Position numbers and translations under genes: made by a program. DNA of 64,000 bases, taken from assembly GCF_020615455.1 (NCBI RefSeq), contig NC_059216.1:17155699-17219698 (forward strand), read 5' to 3'. The stretch is from Coregonus clupeaformis. Its lineage: Eukaryota; Chordata; Actinopteri; Salmoniformes; Salmonidae. The notes below the pieces were generated by a model. It did no database searches, was not told the DNA's origin, and saw only the letters and a list, made by a program, of their open reading frames with translations. Within the stretch, counting starts at the first letter, position 1, and each line of letters opens with the position of its first letter. Below, in pieces: positions 9,358 through 21,957 of this stretch.

Positions 9358-11032
9358 TTAGGCTTTAGGCCTTCTCTCATTGATAGCTCAGCACCACCAC
9401 ACCATGTTTTCATCCAGCTTGCTGATTGATTCAGAGGTCTTAAGAGATTGGAAGCGGCCTGGGCTCAGCACTCTCCCCTGGGTTGGCCTGGAGAGGCCAT
9501 GGGGGTCACAGCCAGCCCATTTCCGGAAAACTCCTGTGTCGACCAGCCCATTCAGCCAGGGACACAGGGCATTAAGAGGAACATCAACCCCATGACGCTT
9601 TCGCCTTGTGCTGCTTGGGAGGGGGTGTAGGGTGGGGAGAGGGGACCTGGCTTATAATTATTCCAGACTTTTTTTTTTACATGCACATACACACACCCTC
9701 TCCATCCAGACTCAGTTTTCTGAATGTAGCTGGAGTGTGCAGTGTGATCTATTCACCAGTCTGCTGTTGCCTCATCCATACAATGTCCTGACAATGATAA
9801 ATCAACAGCAGCCAGCGCATCGTGTATAAAATGTTTTTCTAATTAACTTAGTACATTTCCCGCTGAGCTATCAGACAGTCGCCGTGCCTCATGCGGAGTC
9901 CGATAATGAAATCAATTTGGTTCAAATTGTTTCAGGTGACTTTTAATGAGTATCTAATAACCACCGGAGGATAGAAGGTCAGGATATCTGTTTGTTGTTT
10001 TATAAGTGATGGATCGCTCCGCTGAAAAAAATTATATCCAGAGAGGACTGGGCTGGGGTCCAAAGAGCACAATGATATTGTGTCATTCCTTCCCTGTAGT
10101 GTAGTGGTGATTCACTAAGACTGTACTATGTCTTTGAATGCTGTGCTTGAGGAGGGATAGAATGCAGCACATCCAATGGATTGATGAAGACCTAAGGGTT
10201 GAATCACTGCCATAATAATTTGGGAGCACACTTTCTACTGTAGCAGTGCGCAGTCTTCCATTTTTCTAATGCTCTACTTGAGACCATGCTCCTCTTGCTC
10301 CGTGGTTAGGGCAGCAGCTGAATAGCCTGTTTATTATTATTACAGCTAGAAGCAGAGAGGCTGACTGATGAAAGAGAGAAGGAGAGAGTATAGTTCTGCC
10401 CAGAGGAGCCTTTAGCTTCATTTGTGTATCCATCGCTCCTCTTAATATTCACTTATGTATTGTTCCCCTTCTCTGAACACATTACGGGGAATAGCCATTG
10501 CTAATTCATAAACACACTTGATAATTCCGCCTAATTTATAGTTATTGGAGCCAATAACTATTACTTCTCTTCCAGACCATTCTATTAGCCTAAGGGGTGA
10601 TTCCCCTGAATAGCTAAAGTGTAGATTTAATATCAGTGTTTATGGAGGCGCTGGTCTCTAAAGAGTGAAAAAATACAGCACATTTCCTGAATAAACGAAT
10701 AGCCTCTCCTCTCTCCCTGGGGCCATGGATTTATTGTAGTGTTTCTTTCCTCTTTCATATGGTTGCGGTACGCGCCCGGCGGCCCAAGCGTCTCGTCTCC
10801 CCAGCAGCTTGCCTCTCTGCCTGGCCTTCCTGGCTCTCTGCCTGGCCTGCCTGGCTCCCTGTCTCTGTCTGTCTCTGACTGGGAGGGAGCACATTCCTCT
10901 CGTGCCACGACTGCCCTCCATCACATGAAATAACTGTGTCGCGGCTGAGGCTCTTTCCCAGGGTTCCTGCTGGCAGGAAGTGAAGCGTCCAGCACTCCAA
11001 CACAGCTCAGGCCAGCTCCTCAGAGAGGCTGG
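9358..11032. other. Intron, no gene; AT-rich blocks of regulatory appearance
   Basis: No coding or transposon signature. Segments 9830-9980 and 10440-10620 are repeat-free, with AATTAA, TAATGA and CCAAT motifs, and look like candidate conserved noncoding elements. The second contains the perfect dyad at 10538-10561. Confidence 0.4.
10538..10561. promoter_or_regulatory. Perfect dyad with opposed CCAAT boxes
   Basis: ATAGTTATTGG (10538-10548) and CCAATAACTAT (10551-10561) are exact reverse complements separated by AG. Each arm ends in a CCAAT core facing the centre. The dyad is seen directly; a regulatory role (NF-Y-type binding) is inference. Confidence 0.5.
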
Positions 11033-11323
<291 letters not shown>

Positions 11324-11755
11324 CCTCCACATCAATATCAGCTCTATCTCCTAATTTCAGACACCAGCCAGCCAGCAGAGATAGGTCTGATCATGTCTCT
11401 GTGTCTCTGATGATTTAATGGTAGAATGAATGGGTGCATCTGGCGGTGGCACGACCATGGCAGGCCTGGCATAACGCTGACAATTCATTACTGTTGATAG
11501 ACTGCCTGGCGAGAGATACAGGATACTGGCATGGATGTGGTGTGGTAAGAGCTGGGTTGGTGTGGTCCACGTTGTTTGGGTCCATGCTGTTGTGAATGTG
11601 TCCCTGTCTGTTAAGTGCTGTATTTGTTTTCATTCTGTGCTGGTGTGTTTGTGTCAAGTCGTCTCGTCGTCACACGTCTCATTTTTTCATTGAGGTTTTT
11701 TTCCAGGAAGAAAAGAGTTCCTGCCATCCTCAAACCCAATCTCTCCTCAGACAGA
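11324..11755. other. Intron, no gene recognised
   Basis: Single-copy-looking sequence without coding or transposon features. Confidence 0.55.
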
Positions 11756-11896
11756 TGAGCGCCCCTCCCTCTCTCCTCCTCTCCTCCTCTCCCTCTCTCC
11801 TCCTCTCCTCCTCTCCTCCTCTCCTCCTCTCCTCCTCTCCCTCTCTCCTCCTCTCCTCCTCTCCTCCTCTCCTCCTCTCCTCCTCTCCCTCCCTCT
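11756..11896. repeat. CTCCT/CTC pyrimidine repeat
   Basis: Tandem TCTCCTCCTC blocks interrupted by CCCTCTC. Both strands appear open only because of the low-complexity composition. Confidence 0.9.
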
Positions 11897-12150
11897 GTTC
11901 CCTGCTCTAACGACGCCTGTGTGCTTGGCGTGAGGAACCAAACGCTCTGCCACTTTTCCTTAGCGCAGGGGGGATTTGTTTTCAGACACACAGGATGTGT
12001 TGTAAATATTGGTGTCAAACACGGAGGGCACTATCACCAACCGGCACCTCAGCATCCTAACACCAGGGAGAGCAATTACCAGCATGATCTCAACACAATA
12101 GTATGATGCTACTGCTGCCTGCATGACAACAACTGACTCTTATCTGCTTC

Positions 12151-12333
12151 CTATCTCTCTCTCTACCTCTCTCTTTCTCTCTCTTTCTTTCTCTTTCTTT
12201 CTCTTTCTTTCTCTGTCAATCTCCCTCCCTCCCTCCCTCCCTCTCTCTCTCTCTCTCTCTCACTATCTATATAGCTCTCTCTTTCTCCATCTTTCTTCTT
12301 CTCTCAGTCTCTCCATTCTCTCTCCATTCTCTC

Positions 12334-12413
<80 letters not shown>

Positions 12414-12416
12414 CCA
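12151..12416. repeat. CT-rich microsatellite cluster
   Basis: CTCTTT, CCCT and pure (CT)n tracts; the longest clean (CT)n is about 12342-12402. Confidence 0.9.
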
Positions 12417-14910
12417 CCAATAATTTTATGCATCTCATTCCTAGCCGGCCTTCATGCCTAGCTGCCTGTGCCACCCAGGACTGAGACTGTTGGGCTGAGG
12501 AAAGCCAATTTGCTCCGCCACGACTCCCCACGGACCATTCACACGCTCACTGCTGACATTTCCTAAGAGACAATCTGCAACAAGGCGAGGATTGATGTGT
12601 TAAGCAGATTGAGATTTTGTCTTTATAAAGATTCATTGACGCACTTTGAATTCAGTCCTGGGAAAGCACCTGCTTCTTTACACTGCAGGGGAACTAGATC
12701 ACAAGGTCAATGTTGTTGTAGGGTTATTTAACCGTTTACCAGCAGTGTACGGTGCTGTTACAGGCTGATTGTTACATGGAGCCCCTCTGTAACATTAGTT
12801 TCTAAGATGCATGACACAAGACCATTCACTCTAGTAGTTCAGTCTCAGTGACTGTGTAAAAGACTGTGGACAAGAGTTTTCACTTGTGATTTCTTTCAAG
12901 GAATGCACATATTTAACATTTGCGATGTATTTTGCTGTCATCGTGGCTGGGCAGTTAAGAGTTAATGTGCCTGCTCCTCACTCTCCGCTTGATGACATCA
13001 GTATTGTCTTTGCATCCATGAAATTACATTTCTAATCTTAGTCAGCAGGAGTGGGGAATTTGCACACATTAATATGGAACTCGATCTCCTCTCTCCTCCC
13101 TGTTCTCTTCATTGGGCCCAAACTGTCTGTGTTTCCAGCTAATATAGGGCTCTGTACTGCAGGCACAGCCGTGTGCTTTCATAGGAAGCGGTGGATTTTG
13201 TGCTTAACATGAAAAGGATGTTATGGATCTGCATGTAGATTCTCAGGGGACAGGGGCTGGTACAATGGATGGAGAATGATATCCATCTACAGTATAGATA
13301 ATTATCTGTACATGAAACATAACATTGGTGATTGGTTTTCTTTGTTTCTTGTGATGGCGCATAGTGTTACATTTATAGTAAGTCGTGTCCTAGTACAATA
13401 GTGTTGCACATGGAATAATGATAAGACAACTAGCAGTTAGCTGGGTAACGATATGATGGTCATTTTGTTTAATAAATTACCTTGTCCATGGTGTCAAGTA
13501 TCACTATGTTGTGAGGCTTGGGACTGGACCGCAGCAGCCAACTACACCTAGCTAACAAGGCTTTTCTCTGGGCGGGCTCAGACCTCTCTCCTCTCCCTCT
13601 GACCATCAATCCAGCTCGGCCTTGGACCAAACCCAGGCCAGAGGAGAGAGGAGACGGGGTTAACACGTTAGCAGGGGTGGCTGGTGGCTGGTGGCTGGTG
13701 TGAGGCTAGAGCTGGACAGAGACAGTAAATGACTGTAATGACAGTCTGTTGGAGGACAGGACAGTGATGACCACAGTGACTGGCCTGGCTGCAGGTATGG
13801 AGCCATGTATGTGTGTTTGTGAGCTTGGCTGGGCTGGGCTATCACTGCTTTCAGCAGCTCCAAGACTAGCAGTTTATGATGGAGCTGCATATGAACACAT
13901 GCAGGCAATCACGTTTTCACTGCAACATGGAGACCAATAGGAGGCAACCAGTTAAATTAGCCAATAAATCAAAGATTGATGTCCCCACATTCAAAATTGA
14001 GTTATAATAATAACCATTAAGTAATATTGTTTTTATGTCTATTTGATTTGGATGTGTAAAGTCTGTTGTTTTATAATCCACATTTCACTATGTTTTGTGG
14101 GGATTATTTTGTCTTTGCTGATTAACAACTTTGCACATTAAAGTGAAAGACTGAAACCATTTGAAGTCATAAAATCAGAGTCAATAGAACTCTGAAAAGC
14201 AATTTAAGCAGTTTCACCCGGTTGTAATTTTGCTAGTGTTCCTTTCTTAATAGCTTTGTTTTGCAATAAGCTCACGAGAGTTGGAAACTGCAGGGGAGTT
14301 CATGAATTGAATTTCAGATTTAGCACCGAATTAGTATTCTCTTAACACCTCAATTGAATGGCATGCCCAGATGAACAAAACTGAAAATACATTGGAACAA
14401 ATAAAGCAATTGTACTCTATTCCACTGTCCCTCTTTCCCAAAAAACAGGATTCAATTCATATTATTCATCTCTTTTCAAAAGTACAGCCGTTTCTCCAAG
14501 GATTTTTTAAAATATTTTTTGCATTTTCCATTAATTGTAGTCTTTTGGTATAGTATGAACTAGATAGTTGGCTCATCCCCAGAAATAGGCCTAGTTTGGG
14601 ATGACATCTCATTTAATAGAACTTTACAGGACAATATTGGAATAACACTTAAAACCTTTAGACAATCCGAAGTCAGTTTAGAAAATCTTAGATATATTGC
14701 TGCAGCCTTCATGGGTTTAACTGCAGTAATGTTGTCACTTTAGCTCTAACTGGGTATTCTCAAAACGTTAACATTTCTCTGTCTTCAATTTGAATGATGT
14801 GTTTCCTTCCCCAAACTAGGGAGCCCTTATTTCTTGTCTGAGTTTAGCAGTGCCATTCTGAACTTGGCAGTGACATGAGGGGATTTGTTCAAGTTGCGCT
14901 CAGTATATTG
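12417..14910. other. Intron, no gene recognised
   Basis: About 2.5 kb with no convincing coding frame, RNA gene or transposon terminus. The blocks 12550-12660 and 13000-13080 are repeat-free and AT-rich. The rest is ordinary intronic sequence. Confidence 0.6.
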
Positions 14911-15105
14911 GCAAAGGGGTTCCACTTGAGACAGACCAGGGAGGAGAGAGCGAAGGGGTTCCACTTGAGACAGACCAGGGAGGGGAGAGCGAAGGGGTTC
15001 CACTTGAGACAGACCAGGGAGGGGAGAGCGAAGGGGTTCCACTTGAGACAGACCAGGGAGGGGAGAGCGAAGGGGTTCCACTTGAGACAGACCAGGGAGG
15101 GGAGA
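14911..15105. repeat. 39-bp minisatellite, 5 copies
   Basis: The unit begins GCGAAGGGGTTCCACTTGAG and continues ACAGACCAGGGAGGGGAGA. It is unrelated in sequence to the 39-bp repeat at 706-1430. It runs directly into a purine-rich array. Confidence 0.93.
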
Positions 15106-15375
15106 GCGAAGGGAGGGAGAGAGTGGAGGAGAGGGGAGAGAGGGAGGGAGGGAGAGAGCGGAGGAGAGGGGAGAGAGGGAGGGAGAGAGTGGAGGAGAGG
15201 GGAGAGAGGGAGGGAGAGAGGGAGAGAGTGGAGGAGAGGAGAGAGAGGGAGGGAGGGAGAGAGTGGAGGAGAGGGGAGAGAGGGAGGGAAGGAGAGAGTG
15301 GAGGAGAGGGGAGAGAGGGAGGGAGGGAGAGAGTGGAGGAGAGGGGAGAGAGGGAGGGAGGGAGCGAGCGAGAGA
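15106..15375. repeat. Purine-rich array (GGGAGGGAGAGAGTGGAGGA type)
   Basis: Imperfect copies of roughly 30-35 bp of GGGAGAGAGTGGAGGAGAGG. The plus strand is almost entirely purine over about 270 bp. Confidence 0.9.
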
Positions 15376-15696
15376 GGTTGGGAGCGAGGGCGACCTGAGC
15401 GCATCCCATATCGCAGCAGAGTGAGTGGCAGGGTGCCCTAGATCTGTGGATTGAAGAGTGGTGCCCTTTAGCCACACAGGCCTGTCTAATTAATAGGAAT
15501 GTTAGGCAGGGAGGGAAGGGAGGTCACACTGCTACAGACTGCAGGGACAAAGCAGTAACATCACACTAGCTGTATGTGTGCTGGGGATTCAAGTGCTGGA
15601 GTTTAAAATAGGGTTGTGTGTAATGATATATTCCTGCGAAAAACATTATTTCACAGAATAAACCTCTAAACCTATTGCATTTGGGTGTATTTTATG

Positions 15697-16697
<1,001 letters not shown>

Positions 16698-16699
16698 TA

Positions 16700-18265
16700 T
16701 ACAGTGGGGGAAAAAAGTATTTAGTCAGCCACCAATTGTGCAAGTTCTCCCACTTAAAAAGATGAGAGAGGCCTGTAATTTTCATCATAGTACACGTCAA
16801 CTATGACAGACAAATTGAGAAAAAAAATCCAGAAAATCACATTGTAGAATTTTTAATTAATTTATTTGCAAATTATGGTGGAAAATAAGTATTTGGTCAC
16901 CTACAAACAAGCAAGATTTCTGGCTCTCACAGACCTGTAACTTCTTCTTTAAGAGGCTCCTCTGTCCTCCACTCGTTGCCTGTATTAATGGTACCTGTTT
17001 GAACTTGTTATCAGTATAAAAGACACCTGTCCACAACCTCAAACAGTCACACTCCAAACTCCACTATGGCCAAGACCAAAGAGCTGTCAAAGGACACCAG
17101 AAACAAAATTGTAGACCTGCACCAGGCTGGGAAGACTGAATCTGCAATAGGTAAGCAGCTTGGTTTGAAGAAATCAACTGTGGGAGCAATTATTAGGAAA
17201 TGGAAGACATACAAGACCACTGATAATCTCCCTTGATCTGGGGCTCCACGCAAGATCTCACCCCGTGGGGTCAAAATGATCACAAGAACATTGAGCAAAA
17301 ATCCCAGAACCACACGGGGGGACCTAGTGAATGACCTGCAGAGAGCTGGGACCAAAGTAACAAAGCCTACCATCAGTAACACACTAGGCCGCCAGGGACT
17401 CAAATCCTGCAGTGCCAGACGTGTCCCCCTGCTTAAGCCAGTACATGTCCAGGCCCGTCTGAAGTTTGCTAGAGTGCATTTGGATGATCCAGAAGAGGAT
17501 TGGGAGAATGTCATATGGTCAGATGAAACCAAAATAGAATTTTTGGTAAAAACTCAACTCGTCGTGTTTGGAGGACAAAGAATGCTGAGTTGCATCCAAA
17601 GAACACCATACCTACTGTGAAGCATGGGGGTGGAAACATCATGCTTTGGGGCTGTTTTTCTGCAAAGGGACCAGGACAACTGATCCTTGTAAAGGAAAGA
17701 ATGAATGGGGCCATGTATCGTGAGATTTTGAGTGAAAACCTCCTTCCATCAGCAAGGGCATTGAAGATGAAACGTGGCTGGGTCTTTCAGCATGACAATG
17801 ATCCCAAACACACCGCCCGGGCAACGAAGGAGTGGCTTCGTAAGAAGCATTTCAAGGTCCTGGAGTGGCCTAGGGAGTTGAAAGTCCGTGTTGCCCAGCG
17901 ACAGCCCCAAAACATCACTGCTCTAGAGGAGATCTGCATGGAGGAATGGGCCAAAATACCAGCAACAGTGTGTGAAAACCTTGTGAAGACTTACAGAAAA
18001 CGTTTGACCTGTGTCATTGCCAACAAAGGGTATATAACAAAGTATTGAGAAACTTTTGTTATTGACCAAATACTTATTTTCCACCATCATTTGCAAATAA
18101 ATTCATAAAAAATCCTACAATGTGATTTTCTGGAGAAAAAATAACTCATTTTGTCTGTCATAGTTGACGTGTACCTATGATGAATATTACAGGCCTCTCT
18201 CATCTTTTTAAGTGGGAGAACTTGCACAATTGGTGGCTGACTAAATACTTTTTTCCCCCACTGTA
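16700..18265 (+). mobile_element. Tc1-like transposon (Tc1-A), complete with long inverted repeats
   Basis: The left end is TACAGTGGGGGAAAAAAGTA and the right end is TACTTTTTTCCCCCACTGTA. The inverted similarity extends about 200 bp inward on both sides (16702-16905 and about 18055-18263). It includes an internal direct-repeat copy of AAATAAGTATTTGGTCA, the IR/DR layout of salmonid Tc1 elements. The element is flanked by TA (16698-16699 and 18266-18267). It lies in the intron, ending about 220 bp before the 18489 exon and in the same orientation as the gene. Its transposase is broken. Confidence 0.92.
17066..18048 (+). pseudogene. Tc1-like transposase, inactive
   Basis: The ATG at 17066 begins MAKTKELSKDTRNKIVDLHQ, the usual start of this family, with paired helix-turn-helix regions (for example KKSTVGAIIRKWK). 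An in-frame TGA at 17234-17236 replaces a codon that is Arg or similar in relatives. A 1-base loss near 17540 (GAATTTTTGG) shifts the frame after WSDETKIE. Reading resumes through PTVKHGGGNIMLWGCFSAKG and FQHDNDPKHTARA. After VLEWP the sequence jumps straight to RELKVRV (about 17871-17874). Compared with Tc1-B in this window, 13 codons including the catalytic Glu of the DD34E triad (the PIEN block) are missing. The stop is TGA at 18046-18048. This copy cannot catalyse transposition. Confidence 0.9.
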
Positions 18266-18473
18266 TATACACCTCTGTAGTCCACTTACCAGTGCTGGAA
18301 ATGGAGATTCACCTGGGAGAACCATTTTTAGGGGGGTCTGGGGGCATCTACCCCCTGGAGAAATGTGACACTAAATCGTCTATTTTGGTGTGCTCTGAAC
18401 TGCATATGGAATGAATAGATTTTCAAAAAGTATTGTTATAAAAAATGTCTTTAACCCTCTTTTCTCCCTCCTC

Positions 18474-18488
18474 TTGCATTGTGTCCAG
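18474..18488 (+). promoter_or_regulatory. Splice acceptor of the first exon
   Basis: The pyrimidine-rich tract CTCTTTTCTCCCTCCTCTTG (about 18456-18475) leads into TGTGTCCAG, with AG at 18487-18488. A candidate branch site is CTTTAAC near 18450-18456. The acceptor puts the exon in phase 0. Confidence 0.8.
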
Positions 18489-18683
18489 GTGGCCTCTATG
18501 GACTTCATGGCTATGAAGCGCTCCCAGCTCTACGGGATGGGCAACAACCCCTACTCTCAGCAGCAGCAGGGCGGGCCCTACCCCAGCCAGCCATACGGAT
18601 CACCCACTCCACACCGATACCCAATGGGGATGCAGGGGAGGGGCCAGGTGGGTATTGGCGGGATGCAGTACCCTCAACAGCAG
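18489..18683 (+). CDS. arid1b: ARID1-family exon (most likely ARID1B/BAF250B), 65 codons
   Basis: The exon reads in phase 0 at both ends: VASMDFMAMKRSQLYGMGNN, then PYSQQQQGGPYPSQPYGSPT, then PHRYPMGMQGRGQ, ending MQYPQQQ before the donor GTATGT. This matches the disordered Gln/Gly/Pro/Tyr-rich N-terminal half of ARID1A/ARID1B, the large DNA-binding subunits of nuclear BAF (SWI/SNF) remodelling complexes. From memory of the families, NNPYSQ, PHRYPMGMQGRGQ and the very large flanking intron favour ARID1B over ARID1A, but the paralogue is not certain. The ARID and BAF250_C domains are encoded downstream, outside the window. The exon carries no stop and has a consensus acceptor and donor. The next exon in this window is 39.9 kb away. 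Salmonids may carry two ohnologues, which cannot be told apart here. Confidence 0.88.
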
Positions 18684-18689
18684 GTATGT
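18684..18689 (+). promoter_or_regulatory. Splice donor (CAG|GTATGT)
   Basis: A consensus 5' splice site directly after the codon CAG at 18681-18683. It opens an intron that ends at 58579 or 58582. Confidence 0.85.
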
Positions 18690-19352
18690 ACACTATGTCC
18701 ATATGAGGAAGATGCTTCACAATTGTGCAACTGTTTTGTTGCACACTCGCTCCCTAGGGCGAGGAGCTTTTCCAGACCATGTGATGTGACAGGAAACCCC
18801 CCAGGCCCTTTTCCTCCCTGATGCTTGACACTTGATTTGAGTGTACTTTAATAACAAGCCATTCTGTGTTCTCTGAGTGTGTCATGTCAGATGGTACAGT
18901 AGTGTGGCAGATTGACTAGTAAGTATCTCAGTGTGATTGAGAAAGCATCCTCTGTACAGTAGATTACAGGAACTGTCACAGTTGTCATAAATGGCATTGC
19001 AATGGATATTTGTTTCTCATTTGGAACATGATCTATCTGGAGGTCTTCGAAGGATGGCATGTTTAATTTCAGATCTAGCCCAAAGTGCCATGGGGCGCCG
19101 CCTCTGATATTTCCGTGGCTCGCATCTGGAAGTGGCAGTTCATCAATGCGTTCCCCATATCCTCCCTCTGGAATGGGCTGGTTGCTGTCTTTAGTGTGAT
19201 GAAACCAAACCCAGTACTGGAGGAGTCATTCTAACAACAGTCAACATCTGTTTCTCACAGCCAAGAGCCGCACTTCACTAATATAATGATTCAGTGTTCC
19301 AAACAATGATGTGTTTGTACTGTCTAATGCACCCTAAAGTCAATCCCATTTG

Positions 19353-19384
<32 letters not shown>

Positions 19385-19622
19385 TAGTCTTGTCTCTGTA
19401 CGCAGACTATGACAATGGCCCAGTCAGTTTGGTTGGTTGGTTGTTAAACAACTGTGTTTGCTGCCATAGCAGGCCAGTTTATTCTATATTTAGCATGACC
19501 TGATGGTCAGAGTTTTAATGTGCCTCGCCAAGGTTTGTTGCACACATGGTGAGAGCAGATTTGATAGTGAGAAGGACAGACAGACAGTCTTTATTCTTTC
19601 TGATTACATTTATATTATAAAC
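18690..19622. other. Giant intron, first part; no gene recognised
   Basis: Single-copy-looking sequence with a short (GT)n at about 19355-19379. I see no coding signal beyond the exon. Confidence 0.6.
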
Positions 19623-19920
19623 CAGGGATGGGCAACTGGCTTAGAGGCCCTAAAAAATTAATAGAAATAATAATAATGAGTAAAATTGCATGAAATTAGT
19701 TATAAATTGCTAAATCTCTCTGCCCATGGCAAAATGTGTAGAATTGCAGCAAACTTGCTATAAAACTGCAACATTTTCTTTACACCCCATGGCAAAATGA
19801 ATTGCACAAAATGAACTCTAAAACTCTAAAAACTTTGTCTCCGCTGTCAAGAGGGGGGGCACTAAAATGTTTTGCTCTCAATGTGGGGAGGGGGAATGGA
19901 TGTGGGTACGCAGACCACTG
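19623..19920. mobile_element. hAT-like non-autonomous repeat fragment
   Basis: It starts CAGGGATGGGCAACTGGC, a typical hAT terminus, followed by AT-rich sequence with repeated CATGGCAAAATG segments. The opposite terminus is not clear; the right limit is placed at the CCACTG near 19920 and is uncertain. No target duplication was found. Confidence 0.45.
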
Positions 19921-20135
19921 AGGTTTAATAAGAAATGGAGTCTGCGTCCAAGATGTGTGCCCGTTGTTTTCAAGGTAATCTACTCACACACACACACATA
20001 CACACACACAATTCGGCCACGGCGGCGCAGACCCAGTGTATTCTGAGGTCAAGTCAGTACACAGCACTACACAATAATCCACAGAGTTAACAAAGCAGTA
20101 GAGACTCAGCCCTTTGTGTTGTTTAAACTGTTTTC

Positions 20136-20320
20136 ATTATTTCCTCTCCCATTCTCATGTTCAATATTATTTCCTCTCCCATTCTCATGTTCAATATTAT
20201 TTCCTCTCCCATTCTCATGTTCAATATTATTTCCTCTCCCATTCTCATGTTCAATATTATTTACTCTCCCATTCTCATGTTCAAGATTATTTACTCTCCC
20301 ATTCTCATGTTCAACATTAT
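20136..20320. repeat. 30-bp minisatellite, about 6 copies
   Basis: The unit is TTATTTCCTCTCCCATTCTC followed by ATGTTCAATA. The last copies vary as TTACTCTCCC and CAAGA/CAACA. The 30-bp period keeps frames open and explains a spurious repeat peptide. Confidence 0.93.
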
Positions 20321-20365
20321 CTCTCTATTGTGTTAGTCTCATTGTTGACCCTGATTAGAGCCGGC

Positions 20366-20397
20366 TGTGTGTCTTGTGTGTCTGTGTGTGTCTGTGT

Positions 20398-20465
<68 letters not shown>
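20366..20465. repeat. (TG)n microsatellite
   Basis: TGTGTCTGTG blocks give way to a clean (TG)n of about 60 bp (20403-20465). Confidence 0.95.
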
Positions 20466-20468
<3 letters not shown>

Positions 20469-20708
20469 TGTCTATGTGTGCAGACTGACTGAGACTACAG
20501 ACCACTTCAGAGACTTCCTTCTACAGCTAAGCTGCTGCTACTGCTGTTGTAGGCTGCTTCTGGCTCACTGTGATGACATCAGCACGCTTGGGTGCCACAT
20601 AAACACAGGCATCAGAGACCTACTGTAACACAGAGAGGAGAGGGATTTAGATGGAAAACACACACGCAGACTAGCACTCACACAGATACACATGAGAGGG
20701 GACGCGTA

Positions 20709-20719
20709 CACACACGACG

Positions 20720-20785
<66 letters not shown>
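20709..20785. repeat. (CA)n microsatellite
   Basis: (CA)n with a CGCGCG interruption near 20728-20733. It is inverted relative to the (TG)n about 250 bp to its left. Confidence 0.95.
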
Positions 20786-20788
<3 letters not shown>

Positions 20789-21830
20789 CAAATTCAATGT
20801 TGGTCTTTTGAAAATCAAGCTAATTACATGGGGAGAAAGACCAAAGGGCCACACAGAGCCCCAATGCAAAAATAATGAGCTAAATAAAATTAGTTGTTAT
20901 CCCTCGCTACGGCCAAGGGAGGCCAAGGGAGCTAACTTCTAAAGTTATAATTATCTGGTGCTCATATTAAAGTGGAAGGCACCACAGTGTATTTGTGAAA
21001 TATAACCAACTGAAAGTAATGAGTTTATATCTGGATCATATCTGATAAAAGTGTTTGAATCATCAGATTCATCTTTACAGTGTGATGAGCAAGACAAATG
21101 GAGGCTAGGCGATGAGCGAGAGGGTCAAAGAGCAGAAGAGAGCGTCTCGTCTCTTCTCTGGTTGGTGCTGGAGCCAGTGTGGACCTAACAGAGACAATGG
21201 CATTTTGTCAATGTTTTGTCAATTGAATGTTCACAATTATTGGATTGGAAATGTCCATTCAAAAGCTAAAAAATCATTATAATGTCATTATTTCATAATG
21301 TATTTAATATTTTAAAAACGATCCAAACCGAAATCCATGATTATTTTTTAATCATCGAAACGAAACCGAACCGACCTCAAAAAGCACTAATCGCTCAGCA
21401 CTACTCCCAGGCCCATGTTGCCCAGCGTTAAGAACATAAATTGTAGATAAATAATATTACATTGTATTGAATCATATTGTATTACACACTTCAGGGCCGG
21501 ATTAAGAAATCATAGGCCCCGGCCCCTCCACCCCACACACACACACACTTCCCGGCACACAATAATGTTCTGTAAACAAATCCGTGTACCAAGATGCACT
21601 TTGATGCGTGGTAAATGTACTGTTGAAGAAAAGGCCATAATAAAGCCATAATAACATTTGCGATGTGGCATAGGCTAAAGTTGAGCAGAGGCGTTTTTAG
21701 GATTTCCACTCATAGGGAACATTTGTTAGCAGGGTCCGAAAAATGTTTGCCTTTTAAAAACGCATTTCATGCAATTCTACATCATTTACATGATAGAAGA
21801 CATTAGCTAAAATGAGTGGCTATATACGCT
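20786..21830. other. Intron with unassigned repeat-like pieces
   Basis: No gene. The block around 21300-21405 (ACGAAACCGAACCGACCTC ... AGCACTAATCGCTCAGCACT) and the CAGGGCCGGATTAAG at about 21493 look like termini of interspersed DNA repeats, but I could not pair them with opposite ends. Confidence 0.35.
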
Positions 21831-21957
21831 GAGTATACAAAACATTAAGAACACCTGCTCTTTCCATGACATAGACTGACCAGGAGAATCCAGGTGAAAG
21901 CTATGATCACTTATTCATGACACTTCAAATAGTGTAGATCCACTGTCAATGAAGACT
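21831..21957. mobile_element. Tc1/mariner-type MITE terminal fragment
   Basis: GAGTATACAAAACATTAAGAA followed by CACCTGCTCTTTCCATGACATAGACTGACC resembles one terminal region of a common salmonid Tc1-like repeat (the form ending in TTTTGTATACTC). The sequence continues GTGAAAGCTATGATC and degrades after about 21957. The other terminus is absent. Confidence 0.5.

Noticed and set aside
8311..9368. Repeat proteins on both strands with 19-residue units
   Set aside because: Artefact of the 19-bp minisatellite read through three frames.
14827..15477. Long Ser/Pro/Leu-rich and Glu/Arg/Gly-rich frames
   Set aside because: They arise from the 39-bp minisatellite and the purine array; no protein character.
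18684..18821. Continuation of the ARID1 open frame past 18683
   Set aside because: The codons after the GTATGT donor lose the Gln/Pro-rich family pattern and run into a stop. The donor is consensus and the next exon continues in phase 0.
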